Below are positions 1 through 8,754 of a DNA stretch of 64,000 bases, piece after piece (within the stretch, counting starts at the first letter, position 1; every line of letters begins with the position of its first letter). Source of the DNA: Massiliimicrobium timonense (GTDB taxonomy: Bacteria > Bacillota_I > Bacilli_A > Erysipelotrichales > Coprobacillaceae); NCBI RefSeq assembly GCF_002160865.1, contig NZ_NFLJ01000006.1, positions 1 through 64,000 of the forward strand, written 5' to 3'. The notes under the pieces were generated by a model. The model made no database searches. It saw only the letters and a list, made by a program, of their open reading frames with translations, and was not told where the DNA came from. The position numbers were made by a program, and so were the translations under genes.

Positions 1-1
1 A

Positions 2-232
2 TATTTGACAATCTCAGCTAAGAAGAACTTGAATAAAGATGAAAAGAATAAAGATGGACAATATATCCGACAGGAAAGATACGCAGGAAGCATGAGTCGA
101 AGCTTCTATGTAGGAGAAAATGTTCCACAGAGTGATATTAAAGCAAAATTTGAAGATGGTGTTTTAAGAATTTCAATTCCAAAACAGGATATGAAAGTCA
201 TTGAAAACAACAACACAATCATGATTGACTAA
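2..232 (+). CDS. Hsp20-family small heat shock protein, C-terminal part
   Basis: This is the C-terminal 76 codons of an alpha-crystallin-type small heat shock protein, an ATP-independent holdase for unfolding proteins. The open frame continues to the left window edge, so the start lies outside. Visible hallmarks are a YIRQERYAGSMSRSFYV strand region and the GVLRISIPK segment that closes the alpha-crystallin domain, followed by a short tail. A TTG at position 5 is probably an internal leucine and not a start. The gene is followed at once by a terminator hairpin. The family call is secure; the full length cannot be seen. Confidence 0.9.
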   Translation, partial: YLTISAKKNLNKDEKNKDGQYIRQERYAGSMSRSFYVGENVPQSDIKAKFEDGVLRISIPKQDMKVIENNNTIMID

Positions 233-258
233 GCAGGGAAAAATCCCTGCTTTACTTA
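231..258 (+). terminator. Rho-independent terminator after hsp20
   Basis: A 9-bp perfect stem (aagcaggga / tccctgctt) with a short A-rich loop overlaps the hsp20 stop codon and leads into a T-rich stretch. Confidence 0.8.
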
Positions 259-320
259 TTCTTAATCAAAACTTTAGGTAATGAGATAGTAGATAAGAAA
301 AAAAGTTTATATATTATAAG

Positions 321-390
321 CAGTTATCAGGTTTTCTCTCCACATTTAACATTCTTTATACTGATAACCAAGTGGGCAACCACTTTTTAT
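321..390 (+). ncRNA. Possible small structured RNA in the hsp20-ybjQ gap
   Basis: The gap carries two nested hairpins. One is an 8-bp stem gttatcag/ctgataac with a 30-nt loop at 323-368. A compact aagtgg/ccactt stem at 370-385 follows, ending in a T run. A structured body followed by a terminator-like hairpin is how small RNAs look, but no promoter is obvious and no known RNA family was recognised. Confidence 0.2.
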
Positions 391-394
391 AAAT

Positions 395-428
395 AAAAAG
401 ATTCCTTTCATTTTGAAGGAATCTTTTT
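395..428. terminator. Bidirectional terminator
   Basis: A 13-bp perfect inverted repeat (aaaaagattcctt / aaggaatcttttt) has A and T tracts on both sides. It sits just past the stop of the minus-strand ybjQ-like gene, which it probably terminates. Confidence 0.75.
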
Positions 429-430
429 GG

Positions 431-751
431 TTATCTGACAATCACAGCAGTTCCAGATACTGTCACCATTAACATGCCATTATCAGCACCTAAAACTTCA
501 TAATCAACATCAATACCCACTACAGCATTTGCCCCTTTTTCACGAGCACGTTCTTCTAATTCCTGTAATGCTTTTTCTCTGGCTTCCAAAAGTTCATTTT
601 CATATGTTGCTGATCTGCCACCAAAGATATTAGATAAACCAGCCGTGAAATCTTTGATAAAATTAATACCAGAAATCACTTCACCAAAAACAATTCCTTT
701 GTATTCCATAATTTCTTTTCCTTCAATAGAAGGAGTTGTTGTTAAAATCAT
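431..751 (-). CDS. YbjQ/UPF0145 family protein
   Basis: A 106-residue protein of the YbjQ family (heavy-metal-binding-domain fold, UPF0145), whose biochemical role is not established. Typical features are the N-terminal [14 protein letters not shown] stretch, the [13 protein letters not shown] segment, the [15 protein letters not shown] helix and the [13 protein letters not shown] strand. The frame is open for 40 codons further upstream. The start at 751 is preferred because a ggaggcg ribosome binding site lies directly before it and the conserved family N-terminus begins there. It is transcribed divergently from ychF across about 110 bp that must hold both promoters. Confidence 0.85.
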   Translation of the reverse strand: MILTTTPSIEGKEIMEYKGIVFGEVISGINFIKDFTAGLSNIFGGRSATYENELLEAREKALQELEERAREKGANAVVGIDVDYEVLGADNGMLMVTVSGTAVIVR

Positions 752-864
752 ATTCTCGCCTCCTAACTTTAATATATCATATTTGTTTGGAAAAGATATG
801 AATAAGAATTGCCTTTTTAATAATTTTTCGCTAAAATGGAATGGAGTTAAGGAGTGATGAAAAG

Positions 865-1965
865 ATGGCATTAACAGCCGGAATTGTTGGACTTCCTAAT
901 GTGGGTAAGTCAACATTATTTAATGCAATTACAAATGCACAGGTTGAAGCAGCAAACTATCCATTTGCGACAATTGATCCTAATGTAGGTGTTGTGGAAG
1001 TTCCTGATTATCGTTTAGATGAATTAACAAAGATTTTCAATCCTAAAAAGACAATTCCTACAACATTTGAATTTACTGATATTGCAGGTTTGGTCAAAGG
1101 AGCAAGTCGTGGAGAAGGTTTAGGAAATAAGTTTTTAGCAAACATTCGTGAAACAGATGCAATTTGTGAAGTTGTTCGTTGTTTTAGAGATAAAGATATT
1201 ACTCATGTAGATGGGGATGTAGATCCTGTTAGAGATGTGGAAACAATCAATTTAGAATTGATTTTTGCTGATTTGGAAACAGTGGAAAAGCGTATTGGTA
1301 AAATTGAAAAGAAAGCTAAATCTGGTGATAAAGAAGCAAAGGCTGAAATGGAAGTTTTAGAACCTTTAAAAGAAACTTTAGAAGCTGGAAAACCAGCGAG
1401 AGTATTATCTTTTTCTAAAGAGGAAATGGATATTGTTAAACAATACACATTATTGACAATGAAGCCTTTAATTTATGTAGCTAATCTTGGAGAAGAAGAT
1501 TTAGAAAATCCAGAAAGTAATCCTTATTATGTTCAATTAAAAGAATATGCTGAAAAAGAAAACTGTGATGTTGTTCCTATCTGTGCCAAGATTGAAAGTG
1601 AACTTGTTGGTTTAGATAAAGAAGAAAAACAGATGTTCTTGGATGATTTAGGTATTGATGAAAGTGGTTTAGATAAGTTAATTAAAGAAGCTTATGCTTT
1701 GCTAGGTTTAAATACTTTCTTTACCGCTGGAGCAGATGAAGTCAGAGCCTGGACCTTTAAAAAAGGTATGCTGGCACCAGAAATGGCAGGAATTATTCAT
1801 ACTGATTTCCAAAGAGGATTTATTAAAGCAGAAACATATAGCTATGATGATTTAATGGAATATGGTAGTGAACATGCTTTAAGAGAAGCTGGAAAAATTC
1901 GTCAGGAAGGAAAACAATATGTAGGGCATGATGGTGATATTATGTTCTTCAAGTTTAATGTTTAA
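865..1965 (+). CDS. ychF: Redox-regulated ATPase/GTPase YchF (Obg family)
   Basis: A 366-residue P-loop NTPase of the Obg-related YchF/OLA1 family, a cytoplasmic ATP-preferring enzyme linked to ribosomes and stress responses. The G1 P-loop GLPNVGKST is at residues 9-17, the YPFATIDPN segment follows, and the [11 protein letters not shown]3 region is near residue 70. The C-terminus is the TGS domain ([15 protein letters not shown] onward, ending in [10 protein letters not shown]). Length is normal for the family. The start at 865 is preferred over an upstream ATG at 841 because an aaggag site precedes it and the family N-terminus MALTAGIVG begins there. Its stop overlaps the start of the sortase gene by one base. 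Confidence 0.97.
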   Translation: MALTAGIVGLPNVGKSTLFNAITNAQVEAANYPFATIDPNVGVVEVPDYRLDELTKIFNPKKTIPTTFEFTDIAGLVKGASRGEGLGNKFLANIRETDAICEVVRCFRDKDITHVDGDVDPVRDVETINLELIFADLETVEKRIGKIEKKAKSGDKEAKAEMEVLEPLKETLEAGKPARVLSFSKEEMDIVKQYTLLTMKPLIYVANLGEEDLENPESNPYYVQLKEYAEKENCDVVPICAKIESELVGLDKEEKQMFLDDLGIDESGLDKLIKEAYALLGLNTFFTAGADEVRAWTFKKGMLAPEMAGIIHTDFQRGFIKAETYSYDDLMEYGSEHALREAGKIRQEGKQYVGHDGDIMFFKFNV

Positions 1966-2690
1966 TGAAAAAGATTATTAGAAGAATATTACTTGTTGTT
2001 TGTATATGTGTTTTTCTTTTTTCAGCTTTTCAATTGGGAAAGATATTCTATAATTATTATACTATTGAAAAAGAGAGTACAGAACTTATTACAAAATATG
2101 TAGAAGAACCCAAAGAAGATGAAAATGATCCATTAAAACGTGTTATTAATTTTGAAGAACTTCAAAATATCAATTCAGATGTGATAGGATGGTTATATAT
2201 TCCAGATACAAAGATTGATGAGCCTATTCTTAAAGGGGAAAATAATGATACATATTTACGTACAGATTTATATATGAAAGCAAATACGGCAGGAAATCTT
2301 TTTATTGATGAAATCAATTCAAGAGATTTTAGTGATGATAATACAATTATCTATGGACATAATATGAAAAATGGTTCTCGTTTTCATGATTTAAGATACT
2401 TCGTAGAAAAAGATTATTTTAATGAACACCAAAATATTTATATTTACTTACCAGATGGAAGTATTAATATTTATCAAGGTGTAGCTTCTGCGGTCATTGA
2501 TTCAAGAAGTGATTTATATCAAAAAGGTATTGATTATCAAAAATATATGAATCAAGTCAAGAGTGAAGCTTCTGTTTATCAAAATGTCAGTGAAAAACAA
2601 GTCAATATGATTATGTTAAGTACATGTTATACTGGAACTGAAAATAGATATGTTGTTTATGGACAGTTAAAAGAAAATGTAAAGAGGTAA
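1965..2690 (+). CDS. Class B sortase
   Basis: A 241-residue membrane-anchored transpeptidase that attaches sorting-signal proteins to the cell wall or joins pilin-like subunits. An N-terminal transmembrane segment spans about residues 7-28. The catalytic triad is visible: His132 in YGHNM, Cys221 in LSTC, and Arg228 in NRYVVYG. The helix-rich region before the catalytic core (EELQNINSDVIGWLYIP, TDLYMKANTAGNLFID) is typical of class B. It is translationally coupled to ychF (TAATG overlap), a chance-looking pairing with no functional link. No sortase substrate was found in the window, so its target is unknown. Confidence 0.93.
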   Translation: MKKIIRRILLVVCICVFLFSAFQLGKIFYNYYTIEKESTELITKYVEEPKEDENDPLKRVINFEELQNINSDVIGWLYIPDTKIDEPILKGENNDTYLRTDLYMKANTAGNLFIDEINSRDFSDDNTIIYGHNMKNGSRFHDLRYFVEKDYFNEHQNIYIYLPDGSINIYQGVASAVIDSRSDLYQKGIDYQKYMNQVKSEASVYQNVSEKQVNMIMLSTCYTGTENRYVVYGQLKENVKR

Positions 2691-2717
2691 TGTTGAAGCA
2701 TTATCTCTTTTTTTGGT
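2683..2717 (+). terminator. Terminator after the sortase gene
   Basis: A hairpin with arms reading aaagaggtaatg and cattatctcttt overlaps the sortase stop codon and is followed by a run of T. Confidence 0.75.
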
Positions 2718-2809
2718 AAATAATGCAAAATAATAAAATGATTAAATATAAAGAAAACGTTAATAATTTCAAATAGAGTTCATATGATAGAAAGGAAAAG
2801 AGGTGTCAT

Positions 2810-4810
2810 ATGCTTACACAATTTCATGAACAGGCACAAAAAGCCATTGTTATTGCTGAAAGTATAGCGTTTGATTTGGGGCATAGTCATGTAGGAAGTG
2901 AGCATCTTTTATTATCAGTATTAAAAATGAAAGAAATCCCTTTAACAAAAATGTTAAAAACCTATCATGTTGATGATGATGTCATTTATAAAGATATAGT
3001 CAGGTTGTTTGGCAAAAAAGATATTCAACCTTTTTATATGGAATATAGTGAAGTTGTAAAAAAGATATTAGAAGAAGCTATTCGTCTCACACATGAAAGA
3101 AAAGAAAGTAAAGTGACAATCAATACTTTATGTTTGGCTTTACTATTGCAAAGAGAAAGTGTTGCTGTAGAATTATTAAACAAATATCATGTTTCATTTA
3201 ATCAGTTAAAAGAAAAATTAAGTGAAAAACAATCCCTTCTTTATGAATTAGATAAAATACATGAATTAATTAATTTTAATGAACGTGTAAAAAACGAAAA
3301 TCGTTTGATGATTGGAAGGGAACAGGAGTTAGAACAACTTTTTTTAACGCTTTGTAAGAAAGAAAAGAATAATGTTTTATTGATTGGTAAAGCCGGTGTA
3401 GGAAAGACAGCATTAGTGGAAAAACTGGCATATAAGATTAATCAAAAAGAAGTTCCTGCCTTATTACAAAACAAAGTGATTTATGAATTAAGTTTATCAA
3501 GTATTGTTGCTGGAACAAAGTATCGTGGAGAATTTGAAGAAAAATTCAAAAAATTAATTGATAAGGTCATTCAAGCTAAAGATGCAATTTTATTTATAGA
3601 TGAAATTCATAATTTAATAGGGGCTGGAGGAGCTGAAGGAGCTATTGATGCATCTAATATTTTAAAACCTTTTTTAGCAAGAAAGGATTTAACTTTGATT
3701 GGAGCGACAACCATTGAAGAATATTATCAATACTTTGAAAAAGATCAAGCGATGAACAGACGTTTTTCAATATTGAAAATCAATGAAAATACAAAAGAAG
3801 AAACCAAAGATATTCTTTTAGGACTTAAAAAGCAATATGAAAATTATCATCATATTCATATCCCCAATGAACGACTTGATGAAATTATAGACCTTTGCGA
3901 TCAATATTTACTTTCACGTGTTTTTCCAGATAAAGCCTTAGATGTTTTGGATTTATCTTGTGTCAAAGCTATATTTCAAAACGAACAGGTTTTACAGACA
4001 TGTCATATTGAAAAAGTGATAGAAGAAATTTCAGGAAGTTGTTTACAAGAAAGTTCTTATCTTGATATTGAACAGACACTTCATCAACATATTATTGGAC
4101 AACAGGAAGCAATTCATCAATTGGTAGAATCTTTAGAATCACTTGCTCAATATCCTCATTCACATCGTCCTAAAGGTGTTTATTTATTAACAGGAAGCAG
4201 TGGTGTTGGAAAAACCGAAACAGCAAAGATTCTAGCGAAAACTTTGCATAAACACTTTATCAAATTAGATATGTCAGAATATAGTGATGCAACTAGTGTC
4301 AACAAACTTATAGGGTCTTCTCCAGGTTATATTGGTTTTGATCAGCAATCTTTTTTATTTCATGATATGATTTTATATCCCGATAGTATCGTTTTATTAG
4401 ATGAAATTGAAAAAGCCCATCCACAAGTTATACATTTATTTTTACAAGTCTTTGATGAAGGTATTTTAAAGGATCATCAACATCATATTCTTTCTTTTAA
4501 AGATACTATTATTATGATGACATCTAATATTACAAGACAAAATCAACCTGTGGTAGGTTTTAAAAAGAAACTTCAATCACACCAATATTTAGAATCGTTC
4601 TTTTCTAAAGAATTTTTAAATCGTATAGATGAAATTATTGAATATCAACCATTACAAAAACAACATCTTCAACAAATTCTTTTAAATCAAACTCCAATCC
4701 CTTTAACAGATTGTATGATTAAAGATATTTTAACAAATTATGATTGTCAACAAGGAGCAAGAACGCTTTTAAAAGAAATGAAGAAGTATCTTGTTTCTAG
4801 AAATAGATAG
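2810..4810 (+). CDS. Short ClpC/ClpA-type Hsp100 ATPase lacking the middle domain
   Basis: A 666-residue two-ring AAA+ unfoldase, the type that feeds ClpP or disaggregates proteins. The N-terminal Clp repeat domain is residues 1-145. D1 has a Walker A at 193-200 (GKAGVGKT) and a Walker B LFIDEIHN near 261-268. D2 has a Walker A at 462-469 (GSSGVGKT) and the VLLDEIEKAH Walker B. Standard ClpC is about 810 residues. Here the coiled-coil M domain expected between the D1 lid (about residue 390) and D2 is missing and the C-terminus is short. No CtsR-type operator was recognised upstream. In ClpC the M domain is where the adaptor MecA acts, so regulation here probably differs (inference). Confidence 0.88.
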   Translation: MLTQFHEQAQKAIVIAESIAFDLGHSHVGSEHLLLSVLKMKEIPLTKMLKTYHVDDDVIYKDIVRLFGKKDIQPFYMEYSEVVKKILEEAIRLTHERKESKVTINTLCLALLLQRESVAVELLNKYHVSFNQLKEKLSEKQSLLYELDKIHELINFNERVKNENRLMIGREQELEQLFLTLCKKEKNNVLLIGKAGVGKTALVEKLAYKINQKEVPALLQNKVIYELSLSSIVAGTKYRGEFEEKFKKLIDKVIQAKDAILFIDEIHNLIGAGGAEGAIDASNILKPFLARKDLTLIGATTIEEYYQYFEKDQAMNRRFSILKINENTKEETKDILLGLKKQYENYHHIHIPNERLDEIIDLCDQYLLSRVFPDKALDVLDLSCVKAIFQNEQVLQTCHIEKVIEEISGSCLQESSYLDIEQTLHQHIIGQQEAIHQLVESLESLAQYPHSHRPKGVYLLTGSSGVGKTETAKILAKTLHKHFIKLDMSEYSDATSVNKLIGSSPGYIGFDQQSFLFHDMILYPDSIVLLDEIEKAHPQVIHLFLQVFDEGILKDHQHHILSFKDTIIMMTSNITRQNQPVVGFKKKLQSHQYLESFFSKEFLNRIDEIIEYQPLQKQHLQQILLNQTPIPLTDCMIKDILTNYDCQQGARTLLKEMKKYLVSRNR

Positions 4811-4835
4811 TGCCATTGTGAAGTGGCACTTTTTG
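4809..4835 (+). terminator. Terminator after the Clp ATPase gene
   Basis: The stem agtgcca/tggcact with an 8-nt loop and five T overlaps the end of the gene. Confidence 0.85.
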
Positions 4836-4897
4836 CATGAAAAGAAATTGATAGTTAGGTTATTTATGCTAAAATAGGATTTCGTGAGGTGAAAGAA

Positions 4898-6016
4898 ATG
4901 AGGAGAATATGGGGAATCATAAAGAAAGATACGGTTTTAATGATAGCTTGGATTTTAGCTATCTTATCTTGCTTTTTTGTGAAACCTTCTTTTGAGTATT
5001 TAGGATATATTGATTATACAACTTTAGCTTTATTATTTTGTTTAATGGTTATAGTGAATGGTTTGCAAAATATCCAATTATTTCAACAGATTGCTATCTT
5101 TTTTATGAAGAAAATCAAAACAACCAGACAATTAGACTTATTGCTTGTAGGATTATGTTTTTTATTGAGTATGTTAATAACAAATGATGTTGCATTAATT
5201 ACTTTTGTTCCTCTAACAATTGTTGTTTTAAAAATATTAAGGATGGAAGAAAGAGTCGTTCATATCGTTGTTTTACAAACTTTAGCTGCTAATTTAGGGA
5301 GTATGTGTACACCAATAGGAAATCCACAAAATCTTTTCTTGTATACTTATTTTGATATGTCCTTGAGTCATTTTATGATAATGATTTTACCATTTGTCAT
5401 GTTATCTTTGATACTTTTATTGATACATATATTTATGCATAGAAATCAATCCATTGAAACACCAAAGATTTATCAAAAAGAAGATACGAATATCACTTAT
5501 CTATGGATTTATATGATTTTATTTGTATTATGTATTTTAAGTGTTTTGCATCTTTTAAGTATTTTTTATTTATTACCTGTTATAATGATTGTATGTGGTT
5601 TTATGGACTATAAAACCATCGTAAAAGTAGATTATTTATTATTGTTGACATTTGTTGGTTTCTTTATTTTTATAGGAAATTTAAAGAATATAGATATGAT
5701 TGCACAATTTTTAAATCAGATTGTCAATGGTTATGAAATGATTATCAGTGTTATTTGTTCACAAGTATTTTCTAATGTTCCAACAGCAATATTATTATCT
5801 GGATTTACAAAGAATGTTTATGATTTATTGATAGGTGTCAATATTGGAGGGTTAGGAACATTCATTGCTTCAATGGCTTCGCTTATATCTTATAAGTATA
5901 TAACACGTATTTATCCGCAATATAAAAAACGTTATTTTATGTCTTTTACAAAATATAATATCATTGATTTAATTGTATTAGTGATTGCAGCAGAAATATT
6001 TTTGTTGATTGTATAA
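4898..6016 (+). CDS. ArsB/NhaD-type ion transporter (SLC13-like) membrane protein
   Basis: A roughly 372-residue polytopic membrane protein with about ten hydrophobic helices, of the ion-transporter superfamily that includes ArsB, NhaD and the SLC13/CitM carriers. The diagnostic hairpin repeats are visible: ITNDVALITFVPLTI near residue 95 and GSMCTPIGNPQNLFLY near residue 140 in the first half, and FSNVPTAILLSG with IGVNIGGLGTFIASMASLISY in the second half. The substrate (anion, sodium or arsenite) cannot be read from sequence. The start at 4898 is chosen over GTG 4889 because of a gaggtg site with good spacing. A broken DUF3788 gene follows within 14 bp. Confidence 0.85.
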   Translation: MRRIWGIIKKDTVLMIAWILAILSCFFVKPSFEYLGYIDYTTLALLFCLMVIVNGLQNIQLFQQIAIFFMKKIKTTRQLDLLLVGLCFLLSMLITNDVALITFVPLTIVVLKILRMEERVVHIVVLQTLAANLGSMCTPIGNPQNLFLYTYFDMSLSHFMIMILPFVMLSLILLLIHIFMHRNQSIETPKIYQKEDTNITYLWIYMILFVLCILSVLHLLSIFYLLPVIMIVCGFMDYKTIVKVDYLLLLTFVGFFIFIGNLKNIDMIAQFLNQIVNGYEMIISVICSQVFSNVPTAILLSGFTKNVYDLLIGVNIGGLGTFIASMASLISYKYITRIYPQYKKRYFMSFTKYNIIDLIVLVIAAEIFLLIV

Positions 6017-6029
6017 GGAGTGAAGGAGT

Positions 6030-6458
6030 ATGTTTGATAGAGATTCACAGGAATGTGTACCAACTTTATCTATGATTAGTCAATATATCCATAATACATT
6101 GTGGGATGAATGATACTTATATATGGAAAATGAATTTCATGCAAAGCCACAGTATGAGTTCAGCCATTGTAGCTGGGAACATGGCTGGAATGTGAAATTT
6201 AAAAAAGGGAGTCATTCGATATGTACGGTTTATCCACGATAGGGATTTTTGACTGTCATGGTTGTGATTGGACCAAAAGAAAAAGAACTGTTTGAAAAAT
6301 TGTTACCGACAATGGATATACGTATTCAAGACATTTATATGCATACAAAGGAAGGGAATTATCAAAAATGGTTAATGATTGATGTAGAAGATAAAAATCA
6401 AGTCTATGAAGATTTAAAAACAATATTGCATATAAGAGCTGATAGAAAAATAAAGTGA
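6030..6458 (+). pseudogene. DUF3788-family gene with two in-frame stop codons
   Basis: From an ATG at 6030 with a good aaggag site, one reading frame runs to 6458 and is interrupted only by TGA at 6111 and TAG at 6240. Read through, it gives a typical DUF3788-like small protein of about 142 residues. Features include a TLSMISQYI helix, a WEHGWNVKFKKGSHSICTVYP strand pair, GFLTVMVVIGPKE, and a MIDVEDKNQVYEDLKTIL end. The function of the family is unknown. Two stops without any frameshift suggest recent decay; stop readthrough is less likely because no other gene in the window uses TGA or TAG as sense. Confidence 0.7.
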
Positions 6459-6495
6459 TTGTGAAGTAAAATTATTTTGATTATACCGTTACTTA

Positions 6496-6524
6496 TTGAC
6501 AAAAAGGTGGATTTATGGTATAAA
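6496..6524 (+). promoter_or_regulatory. Sigma-A promoter for rpsF-ssb-rpsR
   Basis: A consensus TTGACA (6496-6501), a 17-bp spacer and TATAAA (6519-6524) stand about 80 bp upstream of rpsF. Confidence 0.85.
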
Positions 6525-6553
6525 CTTTTTTGCATGTAATATATTTACTGCCT

Positions 6554-6574
6554 GTCTATATGAAGAATATAGAC
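6554..6574 (+). promoter_or_regulatory. Leader hairpin of the rpsF operon, candidate S6:S18 autoregulatory site
   Basis: An 8-bp perfect stem (gtctatat/atatagac) lies in the untranslated leader, 25 nt before the rpsF start region and just upstream of the aggaggagg ribosome binding site. S6-S18 leaders that bind the S6:S18 complex are known in many bacteria. Assignment here rests on position and structure only. Confidence 0.4.
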
Positions 6575-6601
6575 CATTAGACCATAGGAGGAGGTAAAAA
6601 G

Positions 6602-6889
6602 ATGAATAAATACGAAATCATGTTTATTGTAAAACCTGACGTTGAAGAAGAAACAAGAAATGCATTAATCGAAAACTTCAAAAACATTTTAACAAATGGT
6701 GAAGGAACTGTAGATAATGTCAACGAATGGGGATTACGTGATTTTGCTTATGAAATTCAGGATTACAAAAAAGGATACTATGTTGTTATTGATACAACAA
6801 CAACTCCTGCAAACATTTCTGAATTTGAACGTATTTCACGTATCAACGCAAACGTTATCCGTCATATGACTCTTAGAAAATCTAAATAA
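6602..6889 (+). CDS. rpsF: 30S ribosomal protein S6
   Basis: A 95-residue S6 protein, which binds the platform of the 30S subunit together with S18. It begins with the family signature MNKYEIMFIVKPDVEEE, has WGLRDFAYEIQDYKKGYYVV in the middle and ends RINANVIRHMTLRKSK. A very strong aggaggagg site lies 7 nt upstream. It is the first gene of the conserved rpsF-ssb-rpsR operon driven by the promoter at 6496. Confidence 0.99.
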   Translation: MNKYEIMFIVKPDVEEETRNALIENFKNILTNGEGTVDNVNEWGLRDFAYEIQDYKKGYYVVIDTTTTPANISEFERISRINANVIRHMTLRKSK

Positions 6890-6902
6890 GAGGTGAGTTC
6901 TG

Positions 6903-7358
6903 ATGATTAATCGTGTTGTATTAGTTGGAAGAATGACAAGAGATCCTGAGCTAAGAACAACAAATACTGGTGCTTCTGTAACAAGTTTCACTTTAGCACT
7001 TAATCGTAACTATAATTCGGCAGATGGACAACAAGCAGATTATATTAACTGTGTTGTCTGGAATAAAGTTGCTGAAAATGTAGCAAAATATTGTTCTAAA
7101 GGATCATTAGTAGGTGTTGAAGGAAGACTTCGTTCACGTAGCTATGATAATGCTCAAGGTCAAAAAGTATATGTTGTTGAAGTTGTTTGTGATAGTGTAC
7201 AGTTTTTGGAAACAAGAGCTGCCAGAGAAAGAGCACAGCAACAACAACCACAAGTATCACAAGATAACTTCTATGATATGAAGACAGTAGAATTAGAGAA
7301 AGATTTTGATAATTCTTTTGATTCATTTGATATCATGGAAGATGATATTCAATTTTAA
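6903..7358 (+). CDS. ssb: Single-stranded DNA-binding protein
   Basis: A 151-residue SSB that coats single-stranded DNA in replication, repair and recombination. The OB fold occupies about residues 1-108, beginning [18 protein letters not shown] with [17 protein letters not shown] in the core. A glutamine-rich linker follows (QQQQPQ). The acidic tip ends MEDDIQF, the conserved tail that recruits partner proteins. It lies 13 bp after rpsF and 14 bp before rpsR, the usual operon order. Confidence 0.98.
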   Translation: MINRVVLVGRMTRDPELRTTNTGASVTSFTLALNRNYNSADGQQADYINCVVWNKVAENVAKYCSKGSLVGVEGRLRSRSYDNAQGQKVYVVEVVCDSVQFLETRAARERAQQQQPQVSQDNFYDMKTVELEKDFDNSFDSFDIMEDDIQF

Positions 7359-7372
7359 GGAGGAAATGGTTT

Positions 7373-7600
7373 ATGGCATTCAAAAGACAAAGACCTAGAA
7401 AAAAAGTTTGCTATTTTACAAAAAACAAGATTGATTACATTGATTACAAAGATGTTGAATTATTAAAAAGATTTATATCTGCTAATGGGAAAATCATTCC
7501 TAGACGTGTAACTGGTACAAGTGCTAAATACCAAAGACAATTAGCAGTAGCAATCAAAAGAGCTAGACAAATGGCTTTATTACCATACGTTGGTGAATAA
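7373..7600 (+). CDS. rpsR: 30S ribosomal protein S18
   Basis: A 75-residue S18, partner of S6 on the 30S platform. It starts [19 protein letters not shown] and ends LPYVGE, the normal family end, so the gene stays intact although a mobile element is inserted here. The last codons and the terminator just downstream are part of the 58-bp attachment repeat. The aaggagg site lies 7 nt before the start. Confidence 0.99.
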   Translation: MAFKRQRPRKKVCYFTKNKIDYIDYKDVELLKRFISANGKIIPRRVTGTSAKYQRQLAVAIKRARQMALLPYVGE

Positions 7601-7641
7601 TAAGTATTAAAAAACCTTGATAAAATCAAGGTTTTTTTGTT
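7584..7641. repeat. attL, 58-bp attachment repeat including the rpsR terminator
   Basis: This is the left copy of the direct repeat. It contains the last six codons of rpsR (last bases of Pro through the stop), a spacer, and the terminator hairpin aaccttgat/atcaaggtt with a T7 run. It also encodes the last four codons and the stop of the integrase on the minus strand, so the terminator and att core serve both genes. Confidence 0.92.
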
Positions 7642-8723
7642 TCTTGAGGAGTTTCTGGTACTAATTTGGTACTATTGTTTAATTCATCAAGCTTATTAAC
7701 GAGATGAATTTGTTTATCAGGGTATAAATGACTGTAAGTTTTTAATGTTGTTTCAACGGTATCACCTATACGTTCTGCTATCATGAGTGCACTATAACCT
7801 AATTCAATAAGCATGGAAACATGACTATGTCTAAAGGAATGGATGGTAAACTCAGGATTAAGATTTGCTTTTCTTTGTGCATATTTCAATCGCCCTCTAG
7901 CTTTTGTGTAATGATTCATAAAAATATAATCATCATCCTTTGGCTTATAGAGATTATCAATATATTGCTTAATAATATCTACAAGGAATTGTGGAATACT
8001 AACATCCCTATAGCTATTGTGCGTTTTAGGAGATGTAATGACATCCTTTTTATTAATACGTTGATATGATTTTGTAATGTGAATAACTCCTTTATCTAAA
8101 TCTATATCTTTTTTTTGTAATGCAAACAATTCATCCTTTCTCATACCTGTGTAAAAAAGAGTAGAGAATATAGTGTAATCATTATAGTCTTGTACGTTTT
8201 CTAATAAAGTTTTCATTTCATCGATAGTACAAATTTGCATTTTTTTGCTTTTATGGCTACCAATGCTTCCAGCTTTAGTACAAGGATTCGTTTTTAAGTC
8301 ATAATATTTTGTAGCGTGATTAAAAATGGCATTTAGTATTCCATTTATCTTTTTTAAATAGGCTTCAGAATAGTTTTGGCTTATAAGCTCATTTTGCCAT
8401 CGTCTTATTATTATGGCAGTAACCTCGTTCATTTGATATTGTTTAAAAAAAGGAAGAATCTTTTTCTCGATAATATTGTTTTTAACATGTAATGTCTTTG
8501 GTTTCAGTCGAGGCGACATATCATCTTGGTAAAGTTTTACAAAGTTCTCAAATGACATATTAAGATCTGTACTTTGTTGTTCTAGAAAATGTCGTTCAAA
8601 CTCTTTAGCTTCACGTTGTAATTTGAATCCTCTTTTTTTCTTTTGTTTTTTCTCACCTTTATAATCAGTATAATAAAACTTACAAAACCAAGTTTTGGTT
8701 TTCTTATCATAATATGTTGGCAT
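7626..8723 (-). CDS. int: Tyrosine recombinase/integrase (Tn916-type)
   Basis: A 365-residue site-specific integrase that catalyses insertion and excision of the element. Residues 1-45 form an AP2-like arm-binding domain. A SAM-like core-binding domain covers about 55-145, and the catalytic domain about 160-345. Catalytic residues are visible: Arg195 (TGMRKDE), His295 and Arg298 (HSFRHSH), and Tyr330 (LKTYSHLYPD). It points toward attL, the standard arrangement, and its stop codon falls inside the att repeat. Two 18-bp repeats at the inner sides of both att sites are likely arm sites for its N-terminal domain. Confidence 0.96.
   Translation of the reverse strand: MPTYYDKKTKTWFCKFYYTDYKGEKKQKKKRGFKLQREAKEFERHFLEQQSTDLNMSFENFVKLYQDDMSPRLKPKTLHVKNNIIEKKILPFFKQYQMNEVTAIIIRRWQNELISQNYSEAYLKKINGILNAIFNHATKYYDLKTNPCTKAGSIGSHKSKKMQICTIDEMKTLLENVQDYNDYTIFSTLFYTGMRKDELFALQKKDIDLDKGVIHITKSYQRINKKDVITSPKTHNSYRDVSIPQFLVDIIKQYIDNLYKPKDDDYIFMNHYTKARGRLKYAQRKANLNPEFTIHSFRHSHVSMLIELGYSALMIAERIGDTVETTLKTYSHLYPDKQIHLVNKLDELNNSTKLVPETPQETKKP
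7657..7674. repeat. Candidate integrase arm site, left
   Basis: The sequence ggtactaatttggtacta is two ggtacta units 11 bp apart. A 17/18 identical copy in the same orientation lies near the right end at 33305-33322. Position inside each end of the element suggests arm-type integrase binding sites (DR2-like in Tn916). It lies within the integrase coding region. Confidence 0.5.
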
Positions 8724-8754
8724 TGTATTTCGCTCCTTTTCATGTTAAAATTGG

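Noticed and set aside
6030-6458. TGA recoded as tryptophan or selenocysteine
   Set aside because: A second stop (TAG) lies in the same frame and all neighbouring genes use TGA and TAG as stops.
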